Of a stretch of 64,000 nt of DNA, positions 49,674 to 58,970 are shown piece by piece. The position numbers and the translations under genes are program-made. Below the pieces are notes generated by a model. The model was not told the origin of the DNA. It saw only the letters and a list, made by a program, of their open reading frames with translations, and made no database searches. Where the stretch lies: positions 1 through 64,000 of the forward strand of contig DATBTT010000002.1 in assembly GCA_036559125.1 (NCBI GenBank), given 5' to 3'. How positions within the stretch are numbered: position 1 is the first letter of the stretch; each line of letters begins with the position of its first letter. The stretch comes from JALYTZ01 sp036559125. GTDB taxonomy: Bacteria; Vulcanimicrobiota; Vulcanimicrobiia; Vulcanimicrobiales; Vulcanimicrobiaceae.

Positions 49674-52600
49674 ATGCCCAGCAACGAGATCGTTGCGCTT
49701 CCGTTTCACATCGACGATGTGCGGCGAGCGCTTGACGCGCACACGCTGTCGAAGGGATCGGTCTATCAGCGCGAGGGCCGGGTCATGACCCTCGCACTCG
49801 ACGAGAAAGGGAGGCGCTTAACGGCGCTGGTCTCCGGTAGCCGCCGTCAAGTCTATCGCGTCGACGTCGAAATCATGGCCTCACCGCGGCATAGCGCCCT
49901 CGACGGAGTCTGCACCTGTTTGGTTCGCTTCAATTGCAAGCACGTCGCGGCCGTTGTCTTGGAAGCGCTCGAGCGTTATTCACCGACGTCAAAGCTCGCA
50001 ATTGTCGAGTCCGACCCCGCCGACGCCGCGGTGGAAAAATGGTTGCGCGATATTGCCGGCGCGGCGCGGCGCGAGGACCCGCCGCAAGAGAGTGCCGAGC
50101 ACATCGTCTATCTATTGGACGTTCAATCGTCGCGGTTGTCGCCGACGCTGACGATCGACGCCGGCGTGGTTCGCGCGTTGAAGACGGGCGAACCAAGTAA
50201 GCCGCGTCCGTATTCGCTGACCAACCTCGGGTATACGTCCGCAAACTTCGTGCATGCCTCCGATCTTTTCATCGGCCGGCTGCTACGCGCCGGCCATGCG
50301 CCGCCCGCACTCACGCCCGCAATCGATCCCGAATTAACCGAGGTGCTCTTACGGCGCTTGATCCCGACCGGGCGCTGCTACTGGCGCTCGTGGGGAAACC
50401 CGCCGCTGCAGGAAGGCGGGGCGCGGTCCGCGCGCTTGACCTGGACGCTCGATGCCGATGGCCGGCAGCGCGCCGCGTACGACGACCCGAGCGGCAAGCT
50501 CGTCTTAATACCGGCGTCGCCGCCGTGGTACGTAGACGTCGAGACGTGGACGTGCGGTCCGGTCGACTTCGGCATTCCGGGCAACGTGGCGGCTGCGGTG
50601 CTGCGCGCGCCGCCGCTAGCGCGCGAGCACGTCGCGCGTTTGCGTCGCGTCCTCGAAACCGAACTCGACGGCATGAACGTACCCGCGCCGCGTCAGACCG
50701 CCGAGCAACCCACGATCGAAGACGATCCCGTACCGTCACTTACGCTGTATGCTCGCAGCGCGAGCAGTATGTCGCGATATGCGTATTCGCTGGGCGGGAG
50801 CCAGGGAGCCGAGCCGGCGACGATGGCCTTCGCGCGTTTGCAGTTCGACTACGACGGCACCCTCGTCGATCCGCAAGGCGGACCGGACGAATTCTTGCGC
50901 GTTAGCGGTGAAGAGATCGAGCGCTGGCCCCGCCGTTTTTCATTCGAAAAAAGAAGTGCCGACCGGCTCGTCAATTCCGGACTGGAGCATTTTCGCGCGT
51001 TGGGCCTGCATTCGTCCGAATCGCAGGACAGCGAGTTCCGCTTTCCGTTCGGAAGCGACGACGAACGATGGGCACGCTTCCTGGATCGCATCGTTCCTGC
51101 GCTGCGCGCGGACGGTTGGCACGTCCGGCTTGAGGATTCATTCCCGCATCGTGTCGTATCGGCCGCGCAACCCTGGCAAGCCCGGTTGAGCGAATCGGAG
51201 AATCGCTGGTTCGAACTCGATCTCGGAGTCGACATCGACGGCGAGCGCGTCGCGTTGTTGCCGGCAATCGTAGATGCCTTGCGGCGCCTTCCCGACATAT
51301 CGCCGGAGGCGATTGACGCGCTGAGCGAAAGCGTGTACGGCCGGATACCGGGCGGCGCGTTCGTGGCGATTCCGGTAGCGCGATTCAAGACGGTGCTGAC
51401 GACGCTCGTCGAGCTCTTTGCGCGTGACGCACTTTCGGACGAAGGCAAGCTCGACATCACGCTCGCGCAGGCCATGAATTTCGAATCGCTCGAGACCGCC
51501 GGGTACGTCGACTGGTCGGGCGGAGACAAGTTGCGCGGCCTCGCGCGGTCGTTGCGTGCAGGTGCGGGCGTCACCGAAATCCCGCTACCGAAGGGACTCA
51601 AAACGGAGTTGCGGCCGTATCAACACGTGGGAATGAACTGGCTGCAGTTTCTGCGCCGTGAAGGCTTGGGCGGCATTCTGGCCGACGACATGGGTCTGGG
51701 CAAGACCGTTCAAACGCTCGCGCACGTCTTGGTGGAAAAAAACAATCATCGGTTGCGCAAACCGGTACTTATCGTTGCTCCGACCAGCGTCGTGGAGAAT
51801 TGGCGCAGCGAAGCGGCGCGATTCGCTCCCGAACTGCGTGTGCTGACGTTACACGGTCCCGATCGCGCCGCACGGCACGGCGAGATAGAGCGCGCGCACA
51901 TCGTCTTGACCAGCTACGCGCTGCTGCTACGCGATCAGGAGACGCTGCTCGCGCAAGAGTGGCACATCGTGGTTTTGGACGAAGCGCAAGCGATCAAAAA
52001 TCCGCACGCGAAGCTCACGAAAGTAGCCGCGCGACTCAAAGCCGAGCAACGCCTCGCGTTGACCGGCACGCCGATCGAAAACAATTTGGACGAGCTCTGG
52101 TCGCTGTGCACGTTCGTCATGCCCGGCTTGCTGGACACGCGCCAGCGCTTCACGCGCGTCTTTCGGACCCCCATAGAAAAATTGGGCGACGTGGAGCGCC
52201 GCTCGTTGCTGGCCGCGCGGTTGCGACCGTTCATGTTGCGCCGCACGAAAGATCAGGTCGCACCGCAACTTCCCGAAAAAACCGAAATCGTACAACGCGT
52301 GGAATTGACCGGCAAACAGCGCGATCTATACGAAACGGTGCGGTTGGCAATGCACGATCGCGTTCGTCGCGAGGTAGAGACGCGGGGTTTCGCGCGCAGC
52401 CGCATCGTCGTATTGGACGCACTGCTGAAATTGCGCCAGGTTTGCTGCGATCCGCGTTTGGTGCGCCTGGCGGCCGGCGCGCGCGTCACGCAATCGGCAA
52501 AACTCGAGTTGCTGCTCGAACTGTTGCCCGAGATGCTGGAAGAAGGCCGGCGCGTACTGTTGTTCTCGCAGTTCACCAGCATGCTCGACCTGATCAAACC

Positions 52601-53021
52601 GGAATTGCATAAACTGCGCATACCGTTCGTCGAACTGCGCGGCGATACCAAAGATCGAATCACGCCCGTCGCTCGCTTTCAAAACCGCGAGGTGCCGCTA
52701 TTTCTCGTGAGCCTCAAGGCCGGCGGAACGGGCTTGAATCTCACCGCCGCCGACACGGTGATCCACTACGATCCGTGGTGGAATCCGGCGGTGGAACGTC
52801 AGGCGACCGATCGCGCGCACCGGATCGGACAAGAGCAGCACGTGTTCGTTTACAAGTTCATCACGGTCGGCACCGTCGAAGAACGGATCGCCGAGATGCA
52901 AGCGCGCAAGGGCGCGCTCGCAGAAGCCCTTCTGGATGCGAACGCCGACGTTGCGACTGCATTCGATTCACAAGACATCGAACGTCTCTTCGCACCCCTC
53001 GACGAGTTACACACGCGATAG
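49674..53021 (+). CDS. SWIM zinc-finger SNF2-family DNA helicase
   Basis: The protein has 1115 residues. The N-terminus carries a SWIM zinc motif CTCLVRFNCKHVA near residue 83 (CxC followed by CxH). After a long central region comes the SNF2 ATPase. Walker A is in ADDMGLGKTVQTLAH near residue 665, motif II in DEAQAIKN near residue 767, motif III in LTGTPIENNLDELW near residue 797, and motifs V-VI in LKAGGTGLNLTAAD and QATDRAHRIGQ. These ATPases translocate on DNA or remodel protein-DNA complexes; HepA/RapA-like or recombination roles are known for relatives. It is a full-length gene with good motif order. Confidence 0.93.
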   Translation: MPSNEIVALPFHIDDVRRALDAHTLSKGSVYQREGRVMTLALDEKGRRLTALVSGSRRQVYRVDVEIMASPRHSALDGVCTCLVRFNCKHVAAVVLEALERYSPTSKLAIVESDPADAAVEKWLRDIAGAARREDPPQESAEHIVYLLDVQSSRLSPTLTIDAGVVRALKTGEPSKPRPYSLTNLGYTSANFVHASDLFIGRLLRAGHAPPALTPAIDPELTEVLLRRLIPTGRCYWRSWGNPPLQEGGARSARLTWTLDADGRQRAAYDDPSGKLVLIPASPPWYVDVETWTCGPVDFGIPGNVAAAVLRAPPLAREHVARLRRVLETELDGMNVPAPRQTAEQPTIEDDPVPSLTLYARSASSMSRYAYSLGGSQGAEPATMAFARLQFDYDGTLVDPQGGPDEFLRVSGEEIERWPRRFSFEKRSADRLVNSGLEHFRALGLHSSESQDSEFRFPFGSDDERWARFLDRIVPALRADGWHVRLEDSFPHRVVSAAQPWQARLSESENRWFELDLGVDIDGERVALLPAIVDALRRLPDISPEAIDALSESVYGRIPGGAFVAIPVARFKTVLTTLVELFARDALSDEGKLDITLAQAMNFESLETAGYVDWSGGDKLRGLARSLRAGAGVTEIPLPKGLKTELRPYQHVGMNWLQFLRREGLGGILADDMGLGKTVQTLAHVLVEKNNHRLRKPVLIVAPTSVVENWRSEAARFAPELRVLTLHGPDRAARHGEIERAHIVLTSYALLLRDQETLLAQEWHIVVLDEAQAIKNPHAKLTKVAARLKAEQRLALTGTPIENNLDELWSLCTFVMPGLLDTRQRFTRVFRTPIEKLGDVERRSLLAARLRPFMLRRTKDQVAPQLPEKTEIVQRVELTGKQRDLYETVRLAMHDRVRREVETRGFARSRIVVLDALLKLRQVCCDPRLVRLAAGARVTQSAKLELLLELLPEMLEEGRRVLLFSQFTSMLDLIKPELHKLRIPFVELRGDTKDRITPVARFQNREVPLFLVSLKAGGTGLNLTAADTVIHYDPWWNPAVERQATDRAHRIGQEQHVFVYKFITVGTVEERIAEMQARKGALAEALLDANADVATAFDSQDIERLFAPLDELHTR

Positions 53022-53022
53022 G

Positions 53023-53033
53023 TTCAGGATGAC
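53023..53033. repeat. Half copy of the 22-bp repeat at the hpnI 3' end
   Basis: TTCAGGATGAC lies between the convergent SNF2 and hpnI genes. On the minus strand it reads GTCATCCTGAA and supplies the final Ser-Ser and TGA stop of hpnI. The other half of the element is degraded. Confidence 0.5.
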
Positions 53034-54193
53034 GGGTCGCCGTCGAGGCGGCCGTCGGTGCTTATGCGTAGGCGTTGGCCGCGCCAGCGAACCTCGCGGC
53101 CGAAGAAGCTGCCGGCCCATATGACTAGACTCAACGCATCCCTGATGGGAATCCAGCGTAACGTCTGCTTGGCACGAACGTTAAGCGCGGTTTGCGACGC
53201 TCGCGCAAGGGCGATGCGCGCGATTGCGGCGAGGGCGAGCGCTATCAATCCCAGGGGGGCGTTTTCGGTCAAGGCGAGATACAGTACGGCAAACGGCAAC
53301 GGATACGTCAGGAAGAGAAATGCATAGCCGATCGGGTGCTGGACGCGTACCGTGCGGGCCCAGCGCATCTCGTGCTCCCACAGCGTCGCGAGCTCGGGCT
53401 CGCAAACCACGTTACGGACGACGTACGATGAGAGCACGACGTCGAGCCCGGCTGCGCGCACGAGCTGGCCCAGTGTAAAGTCGTCGCCGAGATGCGTGCC
53501 CAGCGCGGCGAGCCCGCCTACTGCCTCCAGGGTCTGCCGGCGGATTGCCATTGTCGAACCCATGCAGAAGTTCAATTGCCCGAGAACGAGTGCGACCAGA
53601 ACCGAGGGCGCGAAGTGGTCGTTGATGTAGGCCGCCCCCAGTTTCGATGCGCGGCCGCCAAAAGGGACGCCGGCATAGAGACATGTCACGGCGCCCACAC
53701 CGTCGCCTTGCAATTCCGAAACGATCGTGCGCAAGTAGTTCGAGTCGACGCGCATATCGGCGTCCGCGATGAAGACGAGGTCGTGCTTGGCCGCAGGCAT
53801 CATGTTCGCAAGGTTGGACACCTTCGGATTGCGTCCATCGATGCGCTCGTTGACGATCAAGGTTATGTCGAGTGCCGGATATTGCGCCATCACGCGCTCG
53901 ACGACCGCGATTGCCGGGTCGCGGGCATCGGCGACTCCAAAAACTACTTGAAATAGCGGGTACTGCTGATCGCAAAACGAGCAGAGATTTTCGAACAGAC
54001 CAGCTTCGAGACCGTGGAGAGGCTTGAGAACGGTGACCGGCGCGGTTGCCGGTCCGCACTTCGCTCGGCGCCGGCCAAACGCGTGCATGCGTTGCACGGC
54101 GATCAGTGTATAGAGAAAACCAACTGCCGTAACCAGCAGTGCGAATACCGCGATAAGCGGCAGTAGGTTACCGAACACGTGCCAAGCCGCCAT
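53024..54193 (-). CDS. hpnI: Hopanoid glycosyltransferase HpnI
   Basis: HpnI is a 389-residue GT2 glycosyltransferase resembling ceramide glucosyltransferase. It attaches N-acetylglucosamine to bacteriohopanetetrol. The N-terminal helix is followed by VTVLKPLHGLEAGLFENL, ERIDGRNPKVSNLANM near residue 116, the DXD-like FIADADMRVD near residue 141, and two or more C-terminal membrane helices. It follows hpnK in the same direction with a 26-base overlap, which supports the assignment. The last residues DPSS and the stop come from a half copy of the 22-bp repeat. Confidence 0.88.
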   Translation of the reverse strand: MAAWHVFGNLLPLIAVFALLVTAVGFLYTLIAVQRMHAFGRRRAKCGPATAPVTVLKPLHGLEAGLFENLCSFCDQQYPLFQVVFGVADARDPAIAVVERVMAQYPALDITLIVNERIDGRNPKVSNLANMMPAAKHDLVFIADADMRVDSNYLRTIVSELQGDGVGAVTCLYAGVPFGGRASKLGAAYINDHFAPSVLVALVLGQLNFCMGSTMAIRRQTLEAVGGLAALGTHLGDDFTLGQLVRAAGLDVVLSSYVVRNVVCEPELATLWEHEMRWARTVRVQHPIGYAFLFLTYPLPFAVLYLALTENAPLGLIALALAAIARIALARASQTALNVRAKQTLRWIPIRDALSLVIWAGSFFGREVRWRGQRLRISTDGRLDGDPSS

Positions 54194-55031
54194 AGGTGGT
54201 TTGGCAAATCGTCGACGCTGCCAGCGCGTCGATGACTCGTCTGTCGATCAACGCGCGATACTCGCCGGCGAAGTCGTACGCTTTCATACCTTCGACGACG
54301 TCGGGCCACGAACGCATTGCGGGGTGAAAATAGAGTTCCGTGACGCCGTCGGGCACGTTTTCAAGATATGCGAGCACGCGGTCGGACGTCATATGCCCGG
54401 TATCGATCATACCGAAGACGTAGTCGTTGCTCGCGATGCCGCATCGTTTCAACCGGCGCTTCATCGACCCTAGCCACGGGGCCAGCAACGCGGCGTTGCA
54501 CCACCGCGCCATGCGTTTGGTCCGAACGCTCCGCCAGGAAGGGCCAAACGGCTCGTACGGAATGCGAATTGCGTGGACTCCGTACTCTCTGCCGACTTTG
54601 AGAATAATGCCGAAAACCGTCGGATGGACGTGCATATGGTTTTGCGCGTTTACGTGGTCGAGGGGTAACCCCGAAGCGCGAAACGCTTCGAATTGCGCCC
54701 GGATTTCGGCTTCCAGCTGGCCGCGGATTCCGGGCCGGAAAAAAAAGGCAATGCCCGCGGCCGCGAGGTCGCGCATGAGTGCGCCGTCGCGATCCACCAA
54801 GCCGGGGATGAGTTCGGGAGCCAGCAGCGGCCGGCCGTTGACCAACACGACGTGAAGCCCGACGCGTAACGACGGCAGCGCGCGCGCGCGATCGATCGCC
54901 TCCGCCGTCGCAGGTGCGGCAACCATCAAGCTGGCACTGCTCAAAATACCGTCGCGGTGAGCGCGTTCGACGGCTTCGTTGACTTCGGGCGATAGCCCGA
55001 AGTCGTCCGCGGAGACGATGAGATTTCGCAA
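54168..55031 (-). CDS. hpnK: Hopanoid biosynthesis deacetylase HpnK (YdjC family)
   Basis: This 287-residue YdjC-like carbohydrate deacetylase removes the acetyl group from GlcNAc-hopanoid made by HpnI. The metal-binding Asp-Asp is in NLIVSADDFGLSPEVN near residue 9. The His ligands are in RVGLHVVLVNGRP near residue 56 and NAQNHMHVHP near residue 129. The C-terminal TELYFHPAM near residue 227 is also typical. It starts 137 bases upstream of, and divergent from, the polyprenyl synthase gene. HpnJ, the next enzyme toward the cyclitol ether, is not in the window. Confidence 0.9.
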   Translation of the reverse strand: MRNLIVSADDFGLSPEVNEAVERAHRDGILSSASLMVAAPATAEAIDRARALPSLRVGLHVVLVNGRPLLAPELIPGLVDRDGALMRDLAAAGIAFFFRPGIRGQLEAEIRAQFEAFRASGLPLDHVNAQNHMHVHPTVFGIILKVGREYGVHAIRIPYEPFGPSWRSVRTKRMARWCNAALLAPWLGSMKRRLKRCGIASNDYVFGMIDTGHMTSDRVLAYLENVPDGVTELYFHPAMRSWPDVVEGMKAYDFAGEYRALIDRRVIDALAASTICQTTYGGLARVR

Positions 55032-55168
55032 CGGTGCGCACGTTCGAGCGCGCTAGGGCAAAATGCTGCTCCAACCGCCCTTCCAATAACCCTGGCGCGA
55101 GCAGAGAGGTGTATATTGTAGAGGCGGCATAGACTGTAACGTACGATCGGGTTAGCGAGCATGGAACG

Positions 55169-56200
55169 TTGATACAAACAAACGCGACCGATATAGAGCC
55201 GTCGCTGTTGAGCGAGCATCGTTCTCTCATGTCCGAGTACATGAGTTCTACGGCGCTGCCCTTGGGATCGTTCGCGGGCCGTATGGCCGCCTACCACATG
55301 GGATGGGTTGACACCCACGCGCAGCCGCAGGCATCGAGTTCGGGGAAGTTCGTGCGCCCCAGCCTCTGCTTGTGGGCTTGCGTTGCGTGCGGCGGTGATG
55401 TGGAGTCGGCGCTCCCTGCGGCGGCCGCGCTCGAATGGATCCACAATTTTACGCTGATTCACGACGACATCCAAGACGGCGACAGGCAACGCCGTGGTCG
55501 CCAAACTGTGTGGTCGGTCTGGGGCATGCCGCAAGGGATCAACGCCGGCGATGCACTCTTTGCCCTCGCATTCACCAACCTGGCGGCGCAGTCGCATGTT
55601 CCGGACCGGACGTTGCGCGTCGTCCGAGCCTTGAGCGAGGCGACCCTCGAAGTAATCGAAGGCCAGTGTCTGGATTTGCAGTTCGAGGGCAGAATCGACA
55701 CGACGCTCGGCGATTATCTGCGCATGGTGCGCGGAAAGACGGGCGCGCTCTTAGGCGCGAGCCTCGAAGCCGGCGCTCTTGCCTCGGGCGCCGCCGAGGA
55801 CCTTTCGCGCGCGTTCCGGTATGCGGGCCGTCTGTTGGGAACGGCGTTTCAAATGCGCGACGACTGGCTCGGCATTTGGGGCGATCCGTCGCTCACCGGA
55901 AAATCGCGTTCTGCCGACGCGAAACGCCGCAAGATGACCTACCCGACAATCGTCGCATACGATGCGATGTCGCCGTCACAGCGCGGCCGCATGCGCGCGC
56001 TCTTCGGCGAACAAGCAACCGAGCGCGATTCCGAAATCCGGGAACTACTTGAAGAGATGGGCGGTTCCGAGCTCACGCGCGAAGCTCCCGCACGCTTCGC
56101 TCGTAAGGCGGTTAACGCCGTCGCCCGAACCGGTCTTTCGAAGGAATCAGTTGAGAAATTTGATGCGATGGCGCACTACGTTGCAACGCGAAGGCGATAA
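55169..56200 (+). CDS. Polyprenyl diphosphate synthase (FPP/GGPP-type)
   Basis: This 343-residue trans-prenyltransferase makes C15-C20 chain precursors. The first aspartate-rich motif is DDIQD in LIHDDIQDGDRQRRGR near residue 97, the second is FQMRDDWLG near residue 230, and the GKTGALLGAS region is near residue 191. The two bases between the aspartates (DDxxD) and the chain-length positions suggest farnesyl or geranylgeranyl diphosphate as product; farnesyl fits hopanoids. The start appears to be TTG at 55169, or ATG at 55229. It is the first gene of the plus-strand hopanoid operon. Confidence 0.9.
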   Translation: MIQTNATDIEPSLLSEHRSLMSEYMSSTALPLGSFAGRMAAYHMGWVDTHAQPQASSSGKFVRPSLCLWACVACGGDVESALPAAAALEWIHNFTLIHDDIQDGDRQRRGRQTVWSVWGMPQGINAGDALFALAFTNLAAQSHVPDRTLRVVRALSEATLEVIEGQCLDLQFEGRIDTTLGDYLRMVRGKTGALLGASLEAGALASGAAEDLSRAFRYAGRLLGTAFQMRDDWLGIWGDPSLTGKSRSADAKRRKMTYPTIVAYDAMSPSQRGRMRALFGEQATERDSEIRELLEEMGGSELTREAPARFARKAVNAVARTGLSKESVEKFDAMAHYVATRRR

Positions 56201-57257
56201 ATTGCAGCCGCACGTTTCCGTCGACGACACGACGACGAGGAAGGGCGCCCATCTGCGCATCAACCTCGAAAGCGACGTCAACGCGAAGGGAATACTGAAC
56301 GGCTTCGAAGAGTACCGCTTCGTTCATCGCGCGTTGCCGGAGATCGACTTAGCGCAAGTCGACACGTCCACCGAGATTTTCGGACGCCGGCTTTCGGCGC
56401 CGATTTTGATCTCCTGCATGACGGGTGGAACCGCGCAGGCGCGTCGCATCAATCGAACCCTCGCGCGCGTCGCGCAAGAACGCGGTATCGCGATGGGCTT
56501 AGGTTCGGGACGCGCGTTGCTGGAACACGAGGATCTGCTGGAGACCTTCGACGTGCGGCCGCTTGCGCCCGATGTTTTGATTTTTGCCAACCTGGGTGCG
56601 GTTCAATTAAACAAGGGGTACGGCGTTGAGGATTGCCGTCGCCTCGTCGCGATGCTCCAAGCTGACGCACTCGTGCTGCATCTCAACCCGATTCAAGAAG
56701 CGCTACAGCCCGAAGGCGACACATGCTTCGAAGGTTTGCTCGCCAAGATTGAGGCGCTGTGCGCGGCACTCGAGGTGCCCGTCGTCGTAAAGGAAGTCGG
56801 CTGGGGGATAAGTGGCGACGACGTGCGGGCACTGTTCGGCGCCGGGGTTTGCGCAATCGACGTGGCCGGCGCCGGCGGCACGTCGTGGAGCGAAGTCGAA
56901 CGTCATCGCATTGCCGAACCATGGCGGGCGCGCGTCGCCGGCGCCTTCGCCGATTGGGGAATCCCTACCGCGCAAGCGCTGAGCGATGCCCGTGCGGCCG
57001 CCCCCAGCGCACTGATTTTCGCTAGCGGTGGAATTCGCAACGGCATCGACCTTGCCAAGGCCGTCGCACTGGGTGCCGATCTAGCCGGTATTGCCGGACC
57101 GTTCTTACGCGCCGCCGCCGACGGGCACGATGCCGCTACTGCCCAAGCGCTCGAAGTAGCCGAGGTGCTACGCGTCGCCATGTTCGGTCTCGGCGTGCGG
57201 ACGCTGCAGGAGCTTCGCGCCTGCGGGCGGTTGAGACGCGCGAGTCCGGTTCGATGA
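56163..57257 (+). CDS. fni: Type 2 isopentenyl-diphosphate isomerase
   Basis: This FMN- and NADPH-dependent isomerase of about 364 residues interconverts IPP and DMAPP. The family start TRKGAHLRINLESDV, then SAPILISCMTGGT near residue 81, FANLGAVQLNKG, HLNPIQEALQPEGD near residue 176 and VVKEVGWGIS near residue 208 are all visible, with the FMN-phosphate loop ASGGIRNG near residue 285. The ATG at 56163 overlaps the upstream gene by 38 bases. A TTG at 56202 with an AAGG site two codons after that stop is an equally likely start. Supplying IPP and DMAPP for the adjacent prenyl synthase suits the operon. Confidence 0.92.
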   Translation: MRWRTTLQREGDKLQPHVSVDDTTTRKGAHLRINLESDVNAKGILNGFEEYRFVHRALPEIDLAQVDTSTEIFGRRLSAPILISCMTGGTAQARRINRTLARVAQERGIAMGLGSGRALLEHEDLLETFDVRPLAPDVLIFANLGAVQLNKGYGVEDCRRLVAMLQADALVLHLNPIQEALQPEGDTCFEGLLAKIEALCAALEVPVVVKEVGWGISGDDVRALFGAGVCAIDVAGAGGTSWSEVERHRIAEPWRARVAGAFADWGIPTAQALSDARAAAPSALIFASGGIRNGIDLAKAVALGADLAGIAGPFLRAAADGHDAATAQALEVAEVLRVAMFGLGVRTLQELRACGRLRRASPVR

Positions 57258-58093
57258 ACCAGCTCGCGGCGGCCGACGCATACTGCAAACTGCTGACGCG
57301 CAGCCACTACGAAAATTTCTCAGTGGCATCGGGCTTTTTACCGCTACGCGTACGCTTGGATCTCATGCGCATTTACGCATATTGCCGCACGACCGACGAT
57401 CTCGGCGACGAGAGCGGTTCCGCGGCGATGCAGCGTTTGGAGCGGTGGCGCGGCGAAGTGGCAGCGCTGTTCGCGGGAGAAGCCCCCGTTCATCCCGTGC
57501 TCGTTGCGCTGCACGAAACCGTGGCGGCCCACGCGTTTACGGCCGAGCCGTTTCTCGATCTCATCGAAGCCAACGCGCGCGATCAGCGAGACGCCACGTA
57601 CGAATCGTGGGCGCAACTCGAAGAGTATTGCATGCTATCGGCGGCTCCCGTAGGACGGATGGTCTTGCGCGTCTTCGGTCTATCGGGTCCCCTGATAGAA
57701 CGACTCTCCGACGACGTATGCATCGGGTTGCAACTAGCCAATCACGCCCAGGACGTCCGACGCGACGCCGGCATCGGCCGCACGTACCTCGTGCAACCGG
57801 ACATCCGCGCGCAGGGCATTGCAGGCGCGGTGCGAGCGTTGTGCGCGCGCGCTCGCACCCTGCTCGCCGCGGGAGTCGAACTCGAAGCGATGGCGCCGTT
57901 CGCCTTACGCGCGCAACTGAGCCTGTACCGGCTGGGCGGCCAGGCGATTTGCGACGCCGTCGAGGCCATCGATTTTCGCACGGACCTGCATCGGCCGCGC
58001 GTCTCAAGCAGCAAAAAAGTGGAGCTCGTGCTGCGCGCATTGATCCAAGCACTTCGTCCGTCGGCAACGGTGCGCGATGCTTCTGCGGTCTGA
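57254..58093 (+). CDS. hpnC: Hydroxysqualene synthase HpnC
   Basis: This 279-residue squalene/phytoene synthase-family protein acts on presqualene diphosphate, forming hydroxysqualene in the three-enzyme HpnD-HpnC-HpnE route. The family's first aspartate-rich motif lies at YAYCRTTDDLGDE near residue 42, and the second at LANHAQDVRRDAGIGRTYL near residue 162. Asn-His instead of the DxxxD style in the second motif is typical of HpnC. The ATG overlaps the isomerase stop (ATGA). The next gene's ATG lies 17 bases before its end. Confidence 0.93.
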   Translation: MNQLAAADAYCKLLTRSHYENFSVASGFLPLRVRLDLMRIYAYCRTTDDLGDESGSAAMQRLERWRGEVAALFAGEAPVHPVLVALHETVAAHAFTAEPFLDLIEANARDQRDATYESWAQLEEYCMLSAAPVGRMVLRVFGLSGPLIERLSDDVCIGLQLANHAQDVRRDAGIGRTYLVQPDIRAQGIAGAVRALCARARTLLAAGVELEAMAPFALRAQLSLYRLGGQAICDAVEAIDFRTDLHRPRVSSSKKVELVLRALIQALRPSATVRDASAV

Positions 58094-58970
58094 GTCCGCC
58101 GAACCGGCCCATGACGCAGATGCGCGGCTGCACGCCGACGAGCGTTTTTGCGCGGAGATGGCGCGGCGCGAGGCTAAGAATTTCTATTGGGGATTTATCT
58201 CGCTTCCCTACGAGCAGCGCATCGCGATTTACGCGCTGTACGATCTGGCGCGCCAGGTCGACGACGAAGCCGACGGAGCGGTTCCGGCCGGCTATGACTT
58301 GCCGGCGCGACTCGAAACGCATCGCGCGCGCGTCCGCGCGGCAGCGCGCGGCGAGTACGCCGATGCGATCGCGCACGTCTTGGCGCGCGCGATCGAACGC
58401 TATCGCATTCCCGAGCACGAGCTGCAGGCGCTGATCGATGGCTGCGAGATGGACTTTTCGACCAACAGGTACCAGACGTGGGAAGAGTTGCGCCTTTATT
58501 GCAACGGCGTCGCGTCAGTGGTGGGCCGCATGTGCGTGCGGATTTTTGGATTCGACGATCCTGCAGCGCTGCAGCGAGCGGACGATCTCGGACTCGCGCT
58601 GCAACTAACCAATATCTTGCGCGACGTGCGCGAGGACGCAGGCATGGGGCGCATCTATCTTCCCCAAGAGGATCTTCGCCGATTCGGCGTCACCGAAGAC
58701 GAATTGTTGACCGGCGTGCGCTCCGCCCGCTGGGACGAATTGGTAGCCTTTGAAGTGCGTCGGGCGCGCGAACTCTTTGCCCACGGATACTTGGTCGTGC
58801 GCTACATCCCGCGGCGCCCCGCCGTTTGCGTGCAAACGATGGCCGGCATTTACGAAACGATTCTCGACAAAATCGAACGCGACCCCGATCTTCCGCTGCG
58901 CGGTCGAGCCGCGCTCTCGAAGACGGAGAAGTTGCGCGTGATGATCGGTTCGTGGCTGCACGCCGTATAG
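58077..58970 (+). CDS. hpnD: Presqualene diphosphate synthase HpnD
   Basis: This 297-residue enzyme condenses two farnesyl diphosphates into presqualene diphosphate. The substrate-binding motifs are YALYDLARQVDDEAD near residue 53, where two Asp pairs bind Mg2+, and QLTNILRDVREDAGMGRIYLP near residue 177. The conserved YCNGVASVVGRM lies between them near residue 141. Together with HpnC and HpnE it gives squalene. It overlaps hpnC by 17 bases and hpnE by about 19 bases, so the three are translationally coupled. Confidence 0.94.
   Translation: MLLRSESAEPAHDADARLHADERFCAEMARREAKNFYWGFISLPYEQRIAIYALYDLARQVDDEADGAVPAGYDLPARLETHRARVRAAARGEYADAIAHVLARAIERYRIPEHELQALIDGCEMDFSTNRYQTWEELRLYCNGVASVVGRMCVRIFGFDDPAALQRADDLGLALQLTNILRDVREDAGMGRIYLPQEDLRRFGVTEDELLTGVRSARWDELVAFEVRRARELFAHGYLVVRYIPRRPAVCVQTMAGIYETILDKIERDPDLPLRGRAALSKTEKLRVMIGSWLHAV

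Noticed and set aside
55032..55168. Promoters in the hpnK/prenyl synthase intergenic region
   Set aside because: TATATT on the plus strand and TACAAT on the minus strand share the same bases, but neither has a credible -35, so no promoter is annotated.
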